64,000 nt of DNA from Dorea_A amylophila (GCF_025567265.1 NZ_JAOQJW010000018.1:18482-82481), one strand, 5' to 3'. Counted from the first letter of the stretch, positions 1-9,297 are shown. The notes: generated by a model from the letters alone, not told the origin. Program-made: numbers and translations.

Positions 1-760
1 GGAACTTGCAGGAGAACTCAGAAACGGACTGGCACAGGAACAGTTTAAAGTATATTATCAGCCGGTTGTAGATGCGAAGACCGGAGAGATCCGGTCTGCA
101 GAAGCCCTGATCCGCTGGGTGCATCCAAAGAGAGGGTTCGTATCACCTGCCATATTTATTCCGGCATTAGAAGAGAGTGGTCATATCTCAGAACTGGATT
201 TTTATGTGACAAAAAAAGTATTTGAATTCATGCGGAAGCGATGCGAAGACGGTAAGAAAAATATTCCGATATCAATCAATTTGTCATGGATGGATTTTTA
301 TGATGAAAAGATGATGAAATGGATCGAGGAAAATGTAGAGTCGTCTCAGAAGCTTGGAATCAAATCAAGATTTGAGATTACAGAGACATCGTTTGAGGCG
401 ATGAAGCAGAACCGCAATAATATCCTGGAATCATTGCAGAAAAAAGGTGCGGTGACACTGCTGGATGATTTTGGAAGCGGATATTCTTCTTATGGTGTAC
501 TTCAGGACTATAATTTCGATATTTTAAAGATCGATATGAGTCTGGTACGTCAGATTGAGACAAATCCGAAGTCGAGAAGCATCTTAAAATCTATCATTGC
601 GATGGCTCATGAACTGGGGATGCAGCTGGTGGCAGAAGGAGCAGAGACGGAAGAACAGATTGTATTCCTGAGGGAAAACGATTGTGATTGTATACAGGGA
701 TATTATTATTCCAAGCCGCTTCCGGAAGACGAATTTTTGGAATACCTTGGGGAAAATTAA
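1..760 (+). CDS. EAL-domain cyclic-di-GMP phosphodiesterase (5' end outside window)
   Basis: Reading is open from base 2, so the gene starts upstream of the window and only its C-terminal part is seen. That part is a full EAL domain, which hydrolyses cyclic di-GMP to pGpG. The metal and catalytic motifs are all present in order: EALIRW, SINLS, EITET, LLDDFGSGYSS, LKID, VAEGAET and QGYYYSKPL, so it should be active rather than a degenerate binding domain. These proteins often carry an N-terminal GGDEF or sensor part, which cannot be checked here. A hairpin terminator follows about 50 bases after the stop. Confidence 0.93.
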   Translation, partial: ELAGELRNGLAQEQFKVYYQPVVDAKTGEIRSAEALIRWVHPKRGFVSPAIFIPALEESGHISELDFYVTKKVFEFMRKRCEDGKKNIPISINLSWMDFYDEKMMKWIEENVESSQKLGIKSRFEITETSFEAMKQNRNNILESLQKKGAVTLLDDFGSGYSSYGVLQDYNFDILKIDMSLVRQIETNPKSRSILKSIIAMAHELGMQLVAEGAETEEQIVFLRENDCDCIQGYYYSKPLPEDEFLEYLGEN

Positions 761-811
761 ACAACAGATCAGAATCAGATTTTGAAGATATAAGCTGTGT
801 GAGTGTGAAAA

Positions 812-857
812 CTCTCCGGAAATCTGCGCAAAAGTGTGGACTTCCGGGGATTTTTTT
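812..857 (+). terminator. Rho-independent terminator after the EAL gene
   Basis: A stem with arms around TCTCCGGAA and TTCCGGGGA, extended by G-U pairs to a loop of four A, is followed by seven T. It separates the EAL gene from the marR promoter. Confidence 0.75.
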
Positions 858-870
858 GAGTGTATATTAG

Positions 871-882
871 TTAGTATTCTAA
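871..882. promoter_or_regulatory. Distal MarR-type operator
   Basis: TTAGTATTCTAA is a near-perfect palindrome that differs at one base from the perfect palindrome just upstream of marR at 968-979. The two sites are 97 bases apart centre to centre. MarR proteins bind such palindromes, often in their own promoter region; that the neighbouring MarR binds these two is inference. Confidence 0.55.
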
Positions 883-933
883 ATAAATAAAATATAAAAC
901 AAACAATAAAAATATAAAAAAAATATAAAAACA

Positions 934-979
934 TTGACAATATTGGTGGAAATGACTAATATAATCGTTAGAATTCTAA
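934..979 (+). promoter_or_regulatory. Promoter and operator of the marR-ABC exporter operon
   Basis: TTGACA (934-939) and TAATAT (957-962) stand 17 bases apart, a strong sigma-A type promoter. Just downstream the 12-base perfect palindrome TTAGAATTCTAA (968-979) lies where a bound repressor would block initiation, which suggests autoregulation by the MarR protein encoded next. Confidence 0.8.
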
Positions 980-1001
980 TTAATAAAAGGAGGTAGAGGA
1001 T

Positions 1002-1502
1002 TTGGAAAAAGATATGGGAACGTCAACATTTTTTTCCGTATTTCAATTAATGAAATTTATGCAATATCAGTCAATGAAGCGTATGGAAAAAATGGACTTG
1101 AAACCAAGTCAGGCGGGAGTCTTGTTTTCGTTGAAACATTGGGGTGAACAGTCGCAGAAACAACTGGCAGAACGTGTCGGCATTACACCGCCATCCATGA
1201 CTGTTGCGTTACGGAAGATGGAAGAAAAAGGATATGTGACACGAAGACAGGATGAAAAGGATCAAAGAGTGGTGAAAATTCATCTCGCGCCAAAAGGAGA
1301 AGAATGTATAGAAGGAATTCAAAGAGTAATTTGTGAAATGGAAGAAATAGTTTATCAGGGAATATCAAGAGAAGAGATACTTCTGATGAAGCGCCTTCTG
1401 ACAGAAATGAAAAACAATCTGTTGAACTCAAAGGATTTCAAAGGTGTGGATATGGATACGATCATAGAAAAGACATGTCCATCGGCACGTGGGAGTTTTT
1501 AG
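1002..1502 (+). CDS. MarR family transcriptional regulator
   Basis: Small winged-helix regulator of 166 residues. The recognition helix region (LAERVGITPPSMTVALRKME) and the wing with the DEKDQR sequence are typical of MarR. I chose the TTG start at 1002 because AGGAGG (988-993) sits eight bases before it; an ATG at 1014 is the alternative. It is followed, within 80 bases, by a two-subunit ABC exporter, the usual arrangement for MarR-controlled drug or peptide efflux. The palindromes around its promoter are candidate binding sites. The inducing ligand cannot be told from sequence. Confidence 0.92.
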   Translation: MEKDMGTSTFFSVFQLMKFMQYQSMKRMEKMDLKPSQAGVLFSLKHWGEQSQKQLAERVGITPPSMTVALRKMEEKGYVTRRQDEKDQRVVKIHLAPKGEECIEGIQRVICEMEEIVYQGISREEILLMKRLLTEMKNNLLNSKDFKGVDMDTIIEKTCPSARGSF

Positions 1503-1509
1503 TAATAGA

Positions 1510-1549
1510 ATATACAGACGGAACTGGATAGGACAGATCCGTTGTATAT
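1510..1549 (+). other. Hairpin between marR and the ABC exporter genes
   Basis: ATATACAGACGGA and TCCGTTGTATAT form a 12-base-pair stem with one bulge. No T run follows, so it is not a simple terminator. It may be an RNA stability or processing element between marR and the exporter genes; function is unproven. Confidence 0.4.
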
Positions 1550-1582
1550 AGATATGAATGCAGAAAGGAAAGACATAAGAAA

Positions 1583-3829
1583 ATGGGAAAATTATTTAAG
1601 TTTCTGAAACCATATGCAGCTGCTGTGGCAGCGATTATCTGCATACTGGTTGTCCAGGCTTATTGTGATCTGTCTTTGCCGACTTACACATCGGATATTG
1701 TGAATGTAGGTATCCAGCAGGGCGGCATTGATGAAGCTCTACCTGATACAATTTCCAAAAAAGATCTGAACCATCTGTTACTGCTGGTTCCGTCGGACAG
1801 ACAGAAAATTGTAAAAAACGCGTATACAGAGTCGGTGGAAAAATACGACTATAATGGTACTGTAATGGAATTAAAAGCTTCTGTGAAAGAGGATAAAAAG
1901 AAAGTGGACAGGCTTTCAGAGATTCTTGGAAAGCCAATGCTCATGGCAGCAGGATTTGATTCCGGCAGTGAGATGACACAGAAAATCGAAGAGCAGATGC
2001 GGACACAGATGTCTGGAATTCCGAATGTTGATAAGATGGATATCTATGATATGTTGGAGTTTATGGGAGCTGAAGGCAGGAATGCGCTGATCGGACAGAT
2101 GGATCAGCAGATGGATTCCATGCAGGATTCAATTATTGCCCAGGCAGCAGCAGGGTACATTAAAGACGCTTACACCCATATAGGAATTGATACAGATCAG
2201 ATCGAAACTACCTATATTTTACATACAGGAGCCAAGATGCTGGCACTTGCATTCCTCGGAATGGCAGCAAGTATACTGGTCGGACTGCTGGCATCACGTG
2301 TCGGTGCCGGTGTCGGACGCAGACTTCGTGAAAATGTATTCCGTAAAGTGGTTGGTTTCTCCAATGCGGAATTTGATAAATTCTCTACGGCATCACTGAT
2401 TACAAGAAGCACGAATGACATTCAGCAGATCCAATTATTACTTGTTATGATCCTTCGGATGGTTCTGTATGCACCGATTATGGCAATCGGAGGAATCTGG
2501 AAAGTCTTTCATACGAATGTCGACATGTCGTGGATCATCGGACTTGCGGTTGCTGTTATTATAGTTATCGTAGGATTCTTATTCCTGGTGGTAATGCCGA
2601 AGTTTAAGCTAATCCAGAATCAGGTTGACAAACTGAATCTTGTCAGCCGTGAAATTCTGACAGGACTTTCGGTTATCCGTGCATTTGGTACACAGAAGTA
2701 CGAGGAAGAACGTTTTGATGATGCAAATAAAGCACTGACAAAGACGAACTTATTTGTAAACCGCGCAATGACATTTATGATGCCGCTTATGATGTTCGTT
2801 ATGAACAGTATTGCGGTCTTGATCGTATGGGTGGGTGGTCACAGCATCAATGACGGAGCAATGCAGGTTGGTGATATGATGGCATTTATCCAGTATACGA
2901 TGCAGATTATCATGGCGTTCTTAATGATCTGTATGATCTCGGTTATGCTGCCAAGAGCAGCTGTATCTGCAGGCCGTGTAGACGAAGTACTGACAAGTGA
3001 GACTATGATCCATGATCCCAAGAACCCGTCACACATTCCGGAAGAAGGAAAAGGAAAGATTGTATTCGACCATGTATCGTTCCGTTATCCGGGGGCAGAA
3101 GAAGATGTCCTGCATGACATTTCCTTTACCGCAGAGCCTGGAAAGACGACGGCATTTATCGGAAGTACCGGGTGTGGTAAGTCTACGCTGGTGAATCTGA
3201 TTCCGAGATTCTATGATGTTACAGACGGTAAGATTACGATTGACGGAAAAGATATCCGAAATGTATCACAACACGAACTCCGGGAGAAACTGGGATATGT
3301 ACCGCAGAAAGCTGTATTATTCTCAGGCGATATTGCTTCAAATATCTTATATGGTAATCCGGATGGAAGTGAAGCCGAGATGACAGAGGCAGCAACGATC
3401 GCACAGGCAACTGAATTTATTGAGCAAAAGAAGAAAAAGTATAAGAGTACCATTTCCCAGGGAGGATCGAATGTATCCGGAGGTCAGAAACAGAGACTTT
3501 CGATTGCAAGAGCGATAGCAAAACATCCGGATGTATATATATTTGATGACAGTTTTTCGGCACTGGATTATAAGACAGATGCAACACTTCGTGCAAAGCT
3601 GAAAGAGAAAACATCAGAAAGTACGGTTATGATCGTCGCACAGAGAATCAGTACGATTCTCCATGCAGATCAGATCATTGTGTTAGATGATGGTCAGATC
3701 GTCGGAAAAGGTACACATAAAGAACTGCTTAAGAACTGTGAAGCATATTATCAGATCGCATCTTCGCAATTATCAGAGAAAGAATTAGAAGAAGATCTTA
3801 AGGAGGTGGAATCATATGCCAAGAGGTAG
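1583..3829 (+). CDS. ABC exporter, fused permease/ATPase, first subunit of heterodimer
   Basis: Half-transporter of 748 residues: a six-helix export domain followed by an ATPase domain with Walker A GSTGCGKST (near residue 527), signature VSGGQKQR (near 631) and Walker B IFDDSFSALD. The catalytic glutamate after Walker B is replaced by aspartate (DD for DE), typical of the degenerate half of heterodimeric exporters. It is longer than the usual 580-600 residues because of an insertion of about 170 residues (roughly 35-205) between TM1 and TM2, predicted to be outside the membrane. The start has a GAAAGGAAAG ribosome binding site. The gene overlaps the next by 14 bases, so the two are probably translated together and pair. 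Substrate unknown. Confidence 0.92.
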   Translation: MGKLFKFLKPYAAAVAAIICILVVQAYCDLSLPTYTSDIVNVGIQQGGIDEALPDTISKKDLNHLLLLVPSDRQKIVKNAYTESVEKYDYNGTVMELKASVKEDKKKVDRLSEILGKPMLMAAGFDSGSEMTQKIEEQMRTQMSGIPNVDKMDIYDMLEFMGAEGRNALIGQMDQQMDSMQDSIIAQAAAGYIKDAYTHIGIDTDQIETTYILHTGAKMLALAFLGMAASILVGLLASRVGAGVGRRLRENVFRKVVGFSNAEFDKFSTASLITRSTNDIQQIQLLLVMILRMVLYAPIMAIGGIWKVFHTNVDMSWIIGLAVAVIIVIVGFLFLVVMPKFKLIQNQVDKLNLVSREILTGLSVIRAFGTQKYEEERFDDANKALTKTNLFVNRAMTFMMPLMMFVMNSIAVLIVWVGGHSINDGAMQVGDMMAFIQYTMQIIMAFLMICMISVMLPRAAVSAGRVDEVLTSETMIHDPKNPSHIPEEGKGKIVFDHVSFRYPGAEEDVLHDISFTAEPGKTTAFIGSTGCGKSTLVNLIPRFYDVTDGKITIDGKDIRNVSQHELREKLGYVPQKAVLFSGDIASNILYGNPDGSEAEMTEAATIAQATEFIEQKKKKYKSTISQGGSNVSGGQKQRLSIARAIAKHPDVYIFDDSFSALDYKTDATLRAKLKEKTSESTVMIVAQRISTILHADQIIVLDDGQIVGKGTHKELLKNCEAYYQIASSQLSEKELEEDLKEVESYAKR

Positions 3830-5630
3830 AGGTCATGGACCGAGAATGTCCAATGAAAAGGCAAAAGATTTTAAAGGTACGATGAAAAAGCTGATGGCAT
3901 ATTTGAGCGCATATAAGATTGGAATATTTTTTGTGATTGTATTTGCCATCGGAAGTACGATATTTAATATCGTAGGACCGAAGATCCTTGGAAAAGCAAC
4001 GACCGAGATATTTAAAGGTCTGGTCAGAAAAGTATCCGGCGGAGCCGGAATTGATTTTGACAAGATTGCACATATTGTACTGATTCTGTTATGCCTGTAT
4101 CTGGCAAGCGCGGTGTTTTCATTCGTACAGGGATATATCATGACAGGAGTATCACAGAAGCTGACTTACCGTCTGAGAAAAGAAATCTCGGAGAAAATCA
4201 ACCGCCTGCCGATGAATTATTTTGATAAACAGACACATGGAGAGGTGTTATCCCGTATCACAAATGATGTAGATACCTTAAGCCAGAGTCTGAACCAGAG
4301 TGCAACACAGGTGATCACATCGGTGACAACGATCATAGGTGTGCTGATCATGATGCTCAGTATCAGTCCGTTGATGACATTGGTAGCACTTCTGATTCTT
4401 CCGGTTTCAATGGGACTGATTTCTATGATCGTAAAACGTTCGCAGAAGTATTTCATGAGCCAGCAGGAGTATCTGGGCCATGTAAACGGACAGGTAGAAG
4501 AAATCTATGGCGGTCATAGTATCATCAAAGCATTCAATAAAGAGGAGGATGTAATCGCTACATTCAAGCGGGACAATGATATTTTATATACTTCTGCATG
4601 GAAATCGCAGTTTCTTTCCGGAATGATGATGCCAATCATGCAGTTTGTCGGAAATCTTGGTTATGTCGGAGAAGTTATCCTGGGCGGTTATCTTGCTATG
4701 AAAGGAAGAATCCAGGTTGGTGATATCCAGTCTTTTATCCAGTATGTAAGAAGCTTTACGCAGCCGATCCAGCAGGTTGCGCAGGTGGCAAACATGTTAC
4801 AGTCCACAGCTGCAGCATCTGAGCGTGTCTTCGAATTCCTTGAGGAGGCGGAAGAAGACCAGACAGTGGAACATCCGGCATGTATTGATGAAATGGAAGG
4901 AAGCGTAAGCTTCGAACATGTTCATTTCGGATATAATCCGGATCACACGATCATCAATGATTTCAGTGTGGATGTAAAGCCGGGACAGAAGGTTGCGATT
5001 GTAGGACCTACCGGTGCAGGAAAGACGACGATCATCAAATTACTGATGCGTTTTTATGATGTTGGAAGTGGTTCGATCAAGGTGGACGGGCATGATGTCC
5101 GTGACTTTAACCGCGATGATCTGAGAAAAATGTTCGGAATGGTATTACAGGATACCTGGCTGTTCAAAGGAAGTATCGAAGATAATATCCGTTATGGACG
5201 GCTGGATGCAACGCATGAAGAGGTAGTGGAGGCTGCAAAGGCAGCACGTGCACACCGTTTTATACAGACCCTTCCGGGTGGTTATCAGATGGAGTTAAAT
5301 GAAGAAGCAAGTAATGTGTCACAGGGACAGAAGCAGCTCCTGACAATTGCAAGAGCAATGCTTGCAGATCCTAAGATACTGATCCTTGATGAGGCGACAA
5401 GTTCGGTAGATACAAGAACCGAAATTCAGATCCAGAAGGCAATGGATCAGTTGATGAAAGGAAGAACCAGCTTTGTGATCGCACATAGACTGTCAACAAT
5501 ACGTGATGCAGATATGATTCTGGTTATGAAAGACGGAGATATCGTAGAACAGGGAAATCATGAAGAACTTCTTGCACAGAATGGATTCTATGCTGAACTG
5601 TATAATTCGCAGTTTCAAAGAAGTGCATAA
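3816..5630 (+). CDS. ABC exporter, fused permease/ATPase, second subunit of heterodimer
   Basis: 604 residues, normal length for a half exporter: an export-type transmembrane domain (about 30-330), then an ATPase domain with Walker A GPTGAGKTT (near 397), signature VSQGQKQ (near 501) and canonical Walker B/catalytic Glu LILDEATSSVD. The signature is altered (VSQGQ for LSGGQ) while the catalytic Glu is intact, the complement of the first subunit. In the dimer the weak Walker B of subunit one and the altered signature of this one would make the degenerate ATP site, and the other site would be competent. AAGGAGGT precedes the ATG at 3816. The pair resembles LmrCD/BmrCD-type multidrug exporters, but the substrate is not shown by sequence. 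Confidence 0.93.
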   Translation: MPRGRGHGPRMSNEKAKDFKGTMKKLMAYLSAYKIGIFFVIVFAIGSTIFNIVGPKILGKATTEIFKGLVRKVSGGAGIDFDKIAHIVLILLCLYLASAVFSFVQGYIMTGVSQKLTYRLRKEISEKINRLPMNYFDKQTHGEVLSRITNDVDTLSQSLNQSATQVITSVTTIIGVLIMMLSISPLMTLVALLILPVSMGLISMIVKRSQKYFMSQQEYLGHVNGQVEEIYGGHSIIKAFNKEEDVIATFKRDNDILYTSAWKSQFLSGMMMPIMQFVGNLGYVGEVILGGYLAMKGRIQVGDIQSFIQYVRSFTQPIQQVAQVANMLQSTAAASERVFEFLEEAEEDQTVEHPACIDEMEGSVSFEHVHFGYNPDHTIINDFSVDVKPGQKVAIVGPTGAGKTTIIKLLMRFYDVGSGSIKVDGHDVRDFNRDDLRKMFGMVLQDTWLFKGSIEDNIRYGRLDATHEEVVEAAKAARAHRFIQTLPGGYQMELNEEASNVSQGQKQLLTIARAMLADPKILILDEATSSVDTRTEIQIQKAMDQLMKGRTSFVIAHRLSTIRDADMILVMKDGDIVEQGNHEELLAQNGFYAELYNSQFQRSA

Positions 5631-5676
5631 AAACAGGATCATTGCGTTAAAGATTACGGAATCCTTAAAGAGAAAT

Positions 5677-5712
5677 AAGGCGCTGTCAGAAGAAAATCTG
5701 ACAACGCCTTTT
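5677..5712 (+). terminator. Rho-independent terminator of the exporter operon
   Basis: Arms AAGGCGCTGTCAGA and TCTGACAACGCCTT pair over 14 bases with one G-U pair, around an AGAAAA loop and followed by TTT. It lies 47 bases after the exporter stop codon. Confidence 0.8.
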
Positions 5713-6003
5713 GAATATGCACGGAAACATGCCGGAAATAATCCGGATCGTTCTGCATTCATAACGTTTAGAGGGCAAAAAAGCGTATGTTACTATGCAA
5801 GGAAATATACGGTCAATATCCATTGCATGAAATAAACGAATAAAATCAGAACGGGAAGATCCGGATTCTTTTAAAGAAAAATGAAAGTGTGTAAAAAAAC
5901 TGCTACCTGACAGCCTTTTTACCTGTTTAAGATGAATGCTTTAAAGTAATTAAATTATATCATAAATATACAAAAAATATATAAAAATATACAAATAAAA
6001 AAT
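5713..6003. other. Gene-free stretch between convergent operons
   Basis: About 290 bases between the exporter terminator and the argG terminator. It turns strongly AT-rich after 5940. I see no open frame with a credible start, no repeat and no clear promoter. Confidence 0.5.
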
Positions 6004-6070
6004 AAAGCAACGAAATGTGGCGTGAAAAAGAAGCACATATCTGCTCATGCATACCAGGTTTCGTTGCTTT
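6004..6070 (-). terminator. argG: Terminator of argG
   Basis: AAAGCAACGAAA (6004-6015) and TTTCGTTGCTTT (6059-6070) form a perfect 12-base-pair stem. Read on the minus strand it is followed by a T-rich tail, so it ends argG transcription. A T run also follows on the plus strand, so it may work in both directions. The loop is long (43 bases). Confidence 0.7.
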
Positions 6071-6080
6071 TTTGTAAAAG

Positions 6081-7307
6081 TTATTTCTGATTCTTATTTA
6101 CGTTCTGCAGCTTCATTGCACGAACTTTCAGCGGAAGTCCGAACAGGTTGATGAATCCACTAGCATCATGATGATCATACAGATCACCGGTTGTAAAACT
6201 TGCAAGAGACTCGCTGTACAGAGAGTACGGAGAAGTGGTTCCGGCTTTTGTGATCGTTCCTTTATACAGTTTGAACTTCACTTCACCTGTTACATATTCC
6301 TGTGTGCTTTCAACGAAAGCCTGGATTGCCTCACGCAGCGGTGTGAACCATTTTCCTTCGTATACAATCTGGGCAAGCTTGTCAGCCATTTCTTTCTTCA
6401 CTTCTGCTGTAGCACGGTCAAGAATAAGTTCCTCTAACTGCTGGTGAGCGGCATACAGGATTGTTCCGCCAGGTGTCTCGTATACGCCGCGGGACTTCAT
6501 ACCTACAACACGGTTCTCAACAATGTCGATGATTCCGATACCGTGTTTTCCGCCAAGTTCATTCAGCTTGCGGATGATATCAGATACTTTCATTTCTTCG
6601 CCATTGATACTCTTAGGCACACCTTTTTCAAAAGTCATAGTAACATATTCTGCTTTGTCAGGAGCTTTTTCCGGTGTGGTAGACATTACCAGAAGGTCAT
6701 CGTAGTTAGGTTCATTGGAAGGATCTTCCAGTTCCAGACCTTCATGGCTGATATGCCATAAGTTACGGTCACGGCTATAGCTGTGCTTTGCGTCGAATGG
6801 GAGGTCGATTCCGTGTGCTTTACAGTAATCAATCTCGTCTTCACGTGACTGCATGGTCCAGATATCTGTCATTCTCCAAGGAGCAATGATCTTGATGTCT
6901 GGAGCAAGTGCTGTGATACCAAGTTCAAAACGGATCTGGTCATTTCCTTTACCGGTAGCACCGTGGCAGATGGCAACAGCATTTTCTTTCCGTGCAATCT
7001 CCACGAGACGTTTTGCGATTGCAGGACGGGCCATGGAAGTTCCGAGAAGATATTCATCTTCGTATACGGCATGTGCCTGAACGCAAGGTACAATGTAGTT
7101 ATCAGCAAAATCATCTACGATATCTTCGATATATAACTTGGCTGCGCCGGAAAGCTTTGCTCTTTCTTCCAGTCCATCCAGTTCTTCCCCCTGACCACAG
7201 TCGATACAGCAGCAGATAACATCATAGTTAAATGTCTCTTTCAGCCATGGGATAATTGCTGTGGTATCAAGACCACCTGAGTATGCTAATACAACTTTTT
7301 CTTTCAT
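6081..7307 (-). CDS. argG: Argininosuccinate synthase
   Basis: Joins citrulline and aspartate with ATP to give argininosuccinate, the next-to-last step of arginine synthesis. The N terminus carries the PP-loop AYSGGLDTT (residues 8-16), and the family sequences GKGNDQIRFE and HISHEGLELEDP are present. At 408 residues it has normal length. AGGAGG lies close before the ATG at 7307. It stands alone here, with no argH or argF next to it, while the earlier steps are encoded by argCJBD at 11.8-16.7 kb. An ArgR-like box upstream suggests repression by arginine. Confidence 0.97.
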   Translation of the reverse strand: MKEKVVLAYSGGLDTTAIIPWLKETFNYDVICCCIDCGQGEELDGLEERAKLSGAAKLYIEDIVDDFADNYIVPCVQAHAVYEDEYLLGTSMARPAIAKRLVEIARKENAVAICHGATGKGNDQIRFELGITALAPDIKIIAPWRMTDIWTMQSREDEIDYCKAHGIDLPFDAKHSYSRDRNLWHISHEGLELEDPSNEPNYDDLLVMSTTPEKAPDKAEYVTMTFEKGVPKSINGEEMKVSDIIRKLNELGGKHGIGIIDIVENRVVGMKSRGVYETPGGTILYAAHQQLEELILDRATAEVKKEMADKLAQIVYEGKWFTPLREAIQAFVESTQEYVTGEVKFKLYKGTITKAGTTSPYSLYSESLASFTTGDLYDHHDASGFINLFGLPLKVRAMKLQNVNKNQK

Positions 7308-7426
7308 CTTATATATCCTCCTACATGAAATATAGTTTTATCAATCGCTTTAAAATTATCTTCTCGTATACAGCCGGAAAAGTCAAGTCTTTCTTTTGAC
7401 AGTGTGCGTTTGCGGCTGCAAGGAAT

Positions 7427-7455
7427 ACTATACACCTGATTTTATAAATATGCAA
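7427..7455 (-). promoter_or_regulatory. argG: Promoter of argG
   Basis: On the minus strand TTGCAT (7455-7450) and TATAGT (7432-7427) are 17 bases apart. This gives a leader of about 115 bases before argG. A second, weaker possible -35 (TTGACT) lies nearer the gene. Confidence 0.6.
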
Positions 7456-7481
7456 GAAAAAACGAGAAAAAAGTTGGAAAA

Positions 7482-7521
7482 TATGCAAATTAATGCATAA
7501 AAACAACAAAATGATGCATAA
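7482..7521. promoter_or_regulatory. ArgR/AhrC operator (ARG boxes) upstream of argG
   Basis: TATGCAAATTAATGCATA (7482-7499) matches the palindromic ARG-box pattern TNTGNATWWWWATNCANA at all but one position. A second, half-conserved box ending ATGCATA follows within a few bases (to about 7521), the paired arrangement ArgR hexamers prefer. The boxes lie just upstream of the argG -35. Confidence 0.6.
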
Positions 7522-7630
7522 AATAAGCGAAGAAGGATAGATGCGGAAAGGAGAATTTGTCTGTTGGGAAACATTACAAAAATGCAGAGATATATACTGT
7601 GAACAATCTTTAAAAATCTATGGAAAAAGC

Positions 7631-7659
7631 TTGACGAAATGTGAATGTCAACGTAGAAT
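7631..7659 (+). promoter_or_regulatory. Promoter of the FAD-dependent oxidoreductase gene
   Basis: TTGACG (7631-7636) and TAGAAT (7654-7659) are 17 bases apart, about 100 bases before the start codon. It diverges from the argG promoter. Confidence 0.6.
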
Positions 7660-7760
7660 ATAGCCGGCACTTTACTTGCAAATAGTATAATTAGAAACAA
7701 GAATAAATATAAAACCGGAAGAAAGGTTTATATATATGTCATGAGAAGGAGAAGATACTT

Positions 7761-9125
7761 ATGAATTATGATGTGATCATTATTGGAGCAGGTCCGGGAG
7801 GGATTTTTGCGGCGTATGAGCTGATGAAAAAGAAGCCGGAATGTAAGATTGCCGTGTTTGAAGAGGGATATCCGCTTGAAAAGAGAAAATGTCCGATTGA
7901 CGGGGAAAAAATTAAGAGCTGTATCAATTGTAAACGATGTTCGATCATGTGCGGCTTCGGGGGAGCAGGAGCATTTTCTGATGGGAAATATAATATTACC
8001 AATGATTTCGGGGGAACATTGTTCGAATATATCGGGAAGAAACAGGCAGTAGAACTGATGAAGTATGTAGATGAAATCAACATGGAAAACGGTGGGGAAG
8101 GAACAAAACTCTATTCGACAGCCGGAACCAAATTCAAGAAGCTTTGTCTGCAGAACAAGCTGAATCTTCTCGACGCATCGGTACGTCATCTTGGAACAGA
8201 TATCAACTATGTGGTGCTTCAGAATCTGTATGACCAGATGAAAGATCATATAGATTTCTATTTTGATACACCGGTAGAGACGATCGAAATAATTGAAAAC
8301 GGTTACAAAGTGGTGTGTGAAAAAGGAAACTATGAATGTGAAAAATGCATCGTTTCTGTAGGACGAAGCGGAAGTAAATGGATGGAGAAAGTGTGTAAAG
8401 AGCTGGAGATTCCTACTAAATCTAACCGTGTAGATATCGGAGTCCGTGTAGAACTTCCGGCAGTTATCTTCTCGCATCTGACAGATGAACTCTACGAAAG
8501 TAAGATTGTATATCGTACAGAGAAGTTCGAAGATAATGTCCGCACATTCTGCATGAATCCAAATGGAATTGTCGTAAATGAGAATACCAACGGAATCATC
8601 ACGGTAAACGGACACAGCTATGAAGGCAATGAGAAGAAGACAGACAATACGAACTTTGCATTGCTGGTTGCAAAACATTTCTCAGAACCGTTCAAAGACA
8701 GCAACGGTTATGGGGAAAGTATCGCAAGACTTTCCAATATGCTTGGCGGTGGTGTTATTGTACAGCGCTTCGGTGATCTGGTACGTGGAAGAAGAAGTAC
8801 AGAGAAGCGTATTGAAGAAGGCCTTGTAACACCAACCTTATCTGCAACACCCGGAGACTTAAGCCTTGTACTTCCAAAACGAATCCTGGATGGTATCGTG
8901 GAGATGATCTATGCGCTGGATAAAGTTGCACCTGGAACGGCGAACGATGACACGCTTCTTTACGGTGTGGAAGTGAAATTCTATAATATGGAAGTAGACA
9001 TCGATGAGAATCTCGAAAGCTGCCATAAAGGTCTGTATGTGATCGGAGATGGAAGTGGAGTGACACATTCTCTTTCTCATGCATCGGCAAGCGGTGTATA
9101 TGTAGCAAGACACATCATTGGATAG
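7761..9125 (+). CDS. FAD-dependent oxidoreductase (COG2509-like)
   Basis: 454 residues with an N-terminal dinucleotide-binding motif IIGAGPGGIFAAYE and a cysteine-rich stretch CINCKRCSIMCGFGGAGAFSDGK-type (near residues 55-75), and a C-terminal FAD-contact region VIGDGSGVTHSLSHASASG. This is the conserved 'FAD-dependent dehydrogenase' family common in Clostridia, whose substrate is not known. The four cysteines could be redox-active or bind a metal; I cannot tell which. AGAAGGAGAAG precedes the ATG. It is a single-gene transcript between its own promoter and terminator. Confidence 0.85.
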   Translation: MNYDVIIIGAGPGGIFAAYELMKKKPECKIAVFEEGYPLEKRKCPIDGEKIKSCINCKRCSIMCGFGGAGAFSDGKYNITNDFGGTLFEYIGKKQAVELMKYVDEINMENGGEGTKLYSTAGTKFKKLCLQNKLNLLDASVRHLGTDINYVVLQNLYDQMKDHIDFYFDTPVETIEIIENGYKVVCEKGNYECEKCIVSVGRSGSKWMEKVCKELEIPTKSNRVDIGVRVELPAVIFSHLTDELYESKIVYRTEKFEDNVRTFCMNPNGIVVNENTNGIITVNGHSYEGNEKKTDNTNFALLVAKHFSEPFKDSNGYGESIARLSNMLGGGVIVQRFGDLVRGRRSTEKRIEEGLVTPTLSATPGDLSLVLPKRILDGIVEMIYALDKVAPGTANDDTLLYGVEVKFYNMEVDIDENLESCHKGLYVIGDGSGVTHSLSHASASGVYVARHIIG

Positions 9126-9182
9126 CCAATGGGGACGGGGAAAGTGGCTCTGACCAGTGAAAACGGAGAAATAAAAAGAAAT

Positions 9183-9223
9183 GTCAGTTTCGGTAAAAGC
9201 AAGACGGAACTGACGTTTTTTTT
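9183..9223 (+). terminator. Rho-independent terminator after the FAD oxidoreductase
   Basis: GTCAGTTTCG pairs with CGGAACTGAC and is followed by eight T. Confidence 0.8.
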
Positions 9224-9297
9224 ATTATATCTTCGAAAGAGGCTGACAGAAAAAAAAGAATATAAAAAGATTCTGAAATAAAATAATAGGAATCATA

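Noticed and set aside
584..940. Minus-strand open frame of 118 codons
   Set aside because: It lies over the EAL gene, the terminator and the AT-rich marR promoter, and has no ribosome binding site.
5560..5835. Possible small gene after the ABC exporter
   Set aside because: It overlaps the exporter's end in another frame and runs through the terminator hairpin.
7728..8678. Long minus-strand open frame opposite the FAD oxidoreductase
   Set aside because: Shadow of a clearly coding plus-strand gene; composition is rich in Phe, Cys and Ile, with no recognisable domain.
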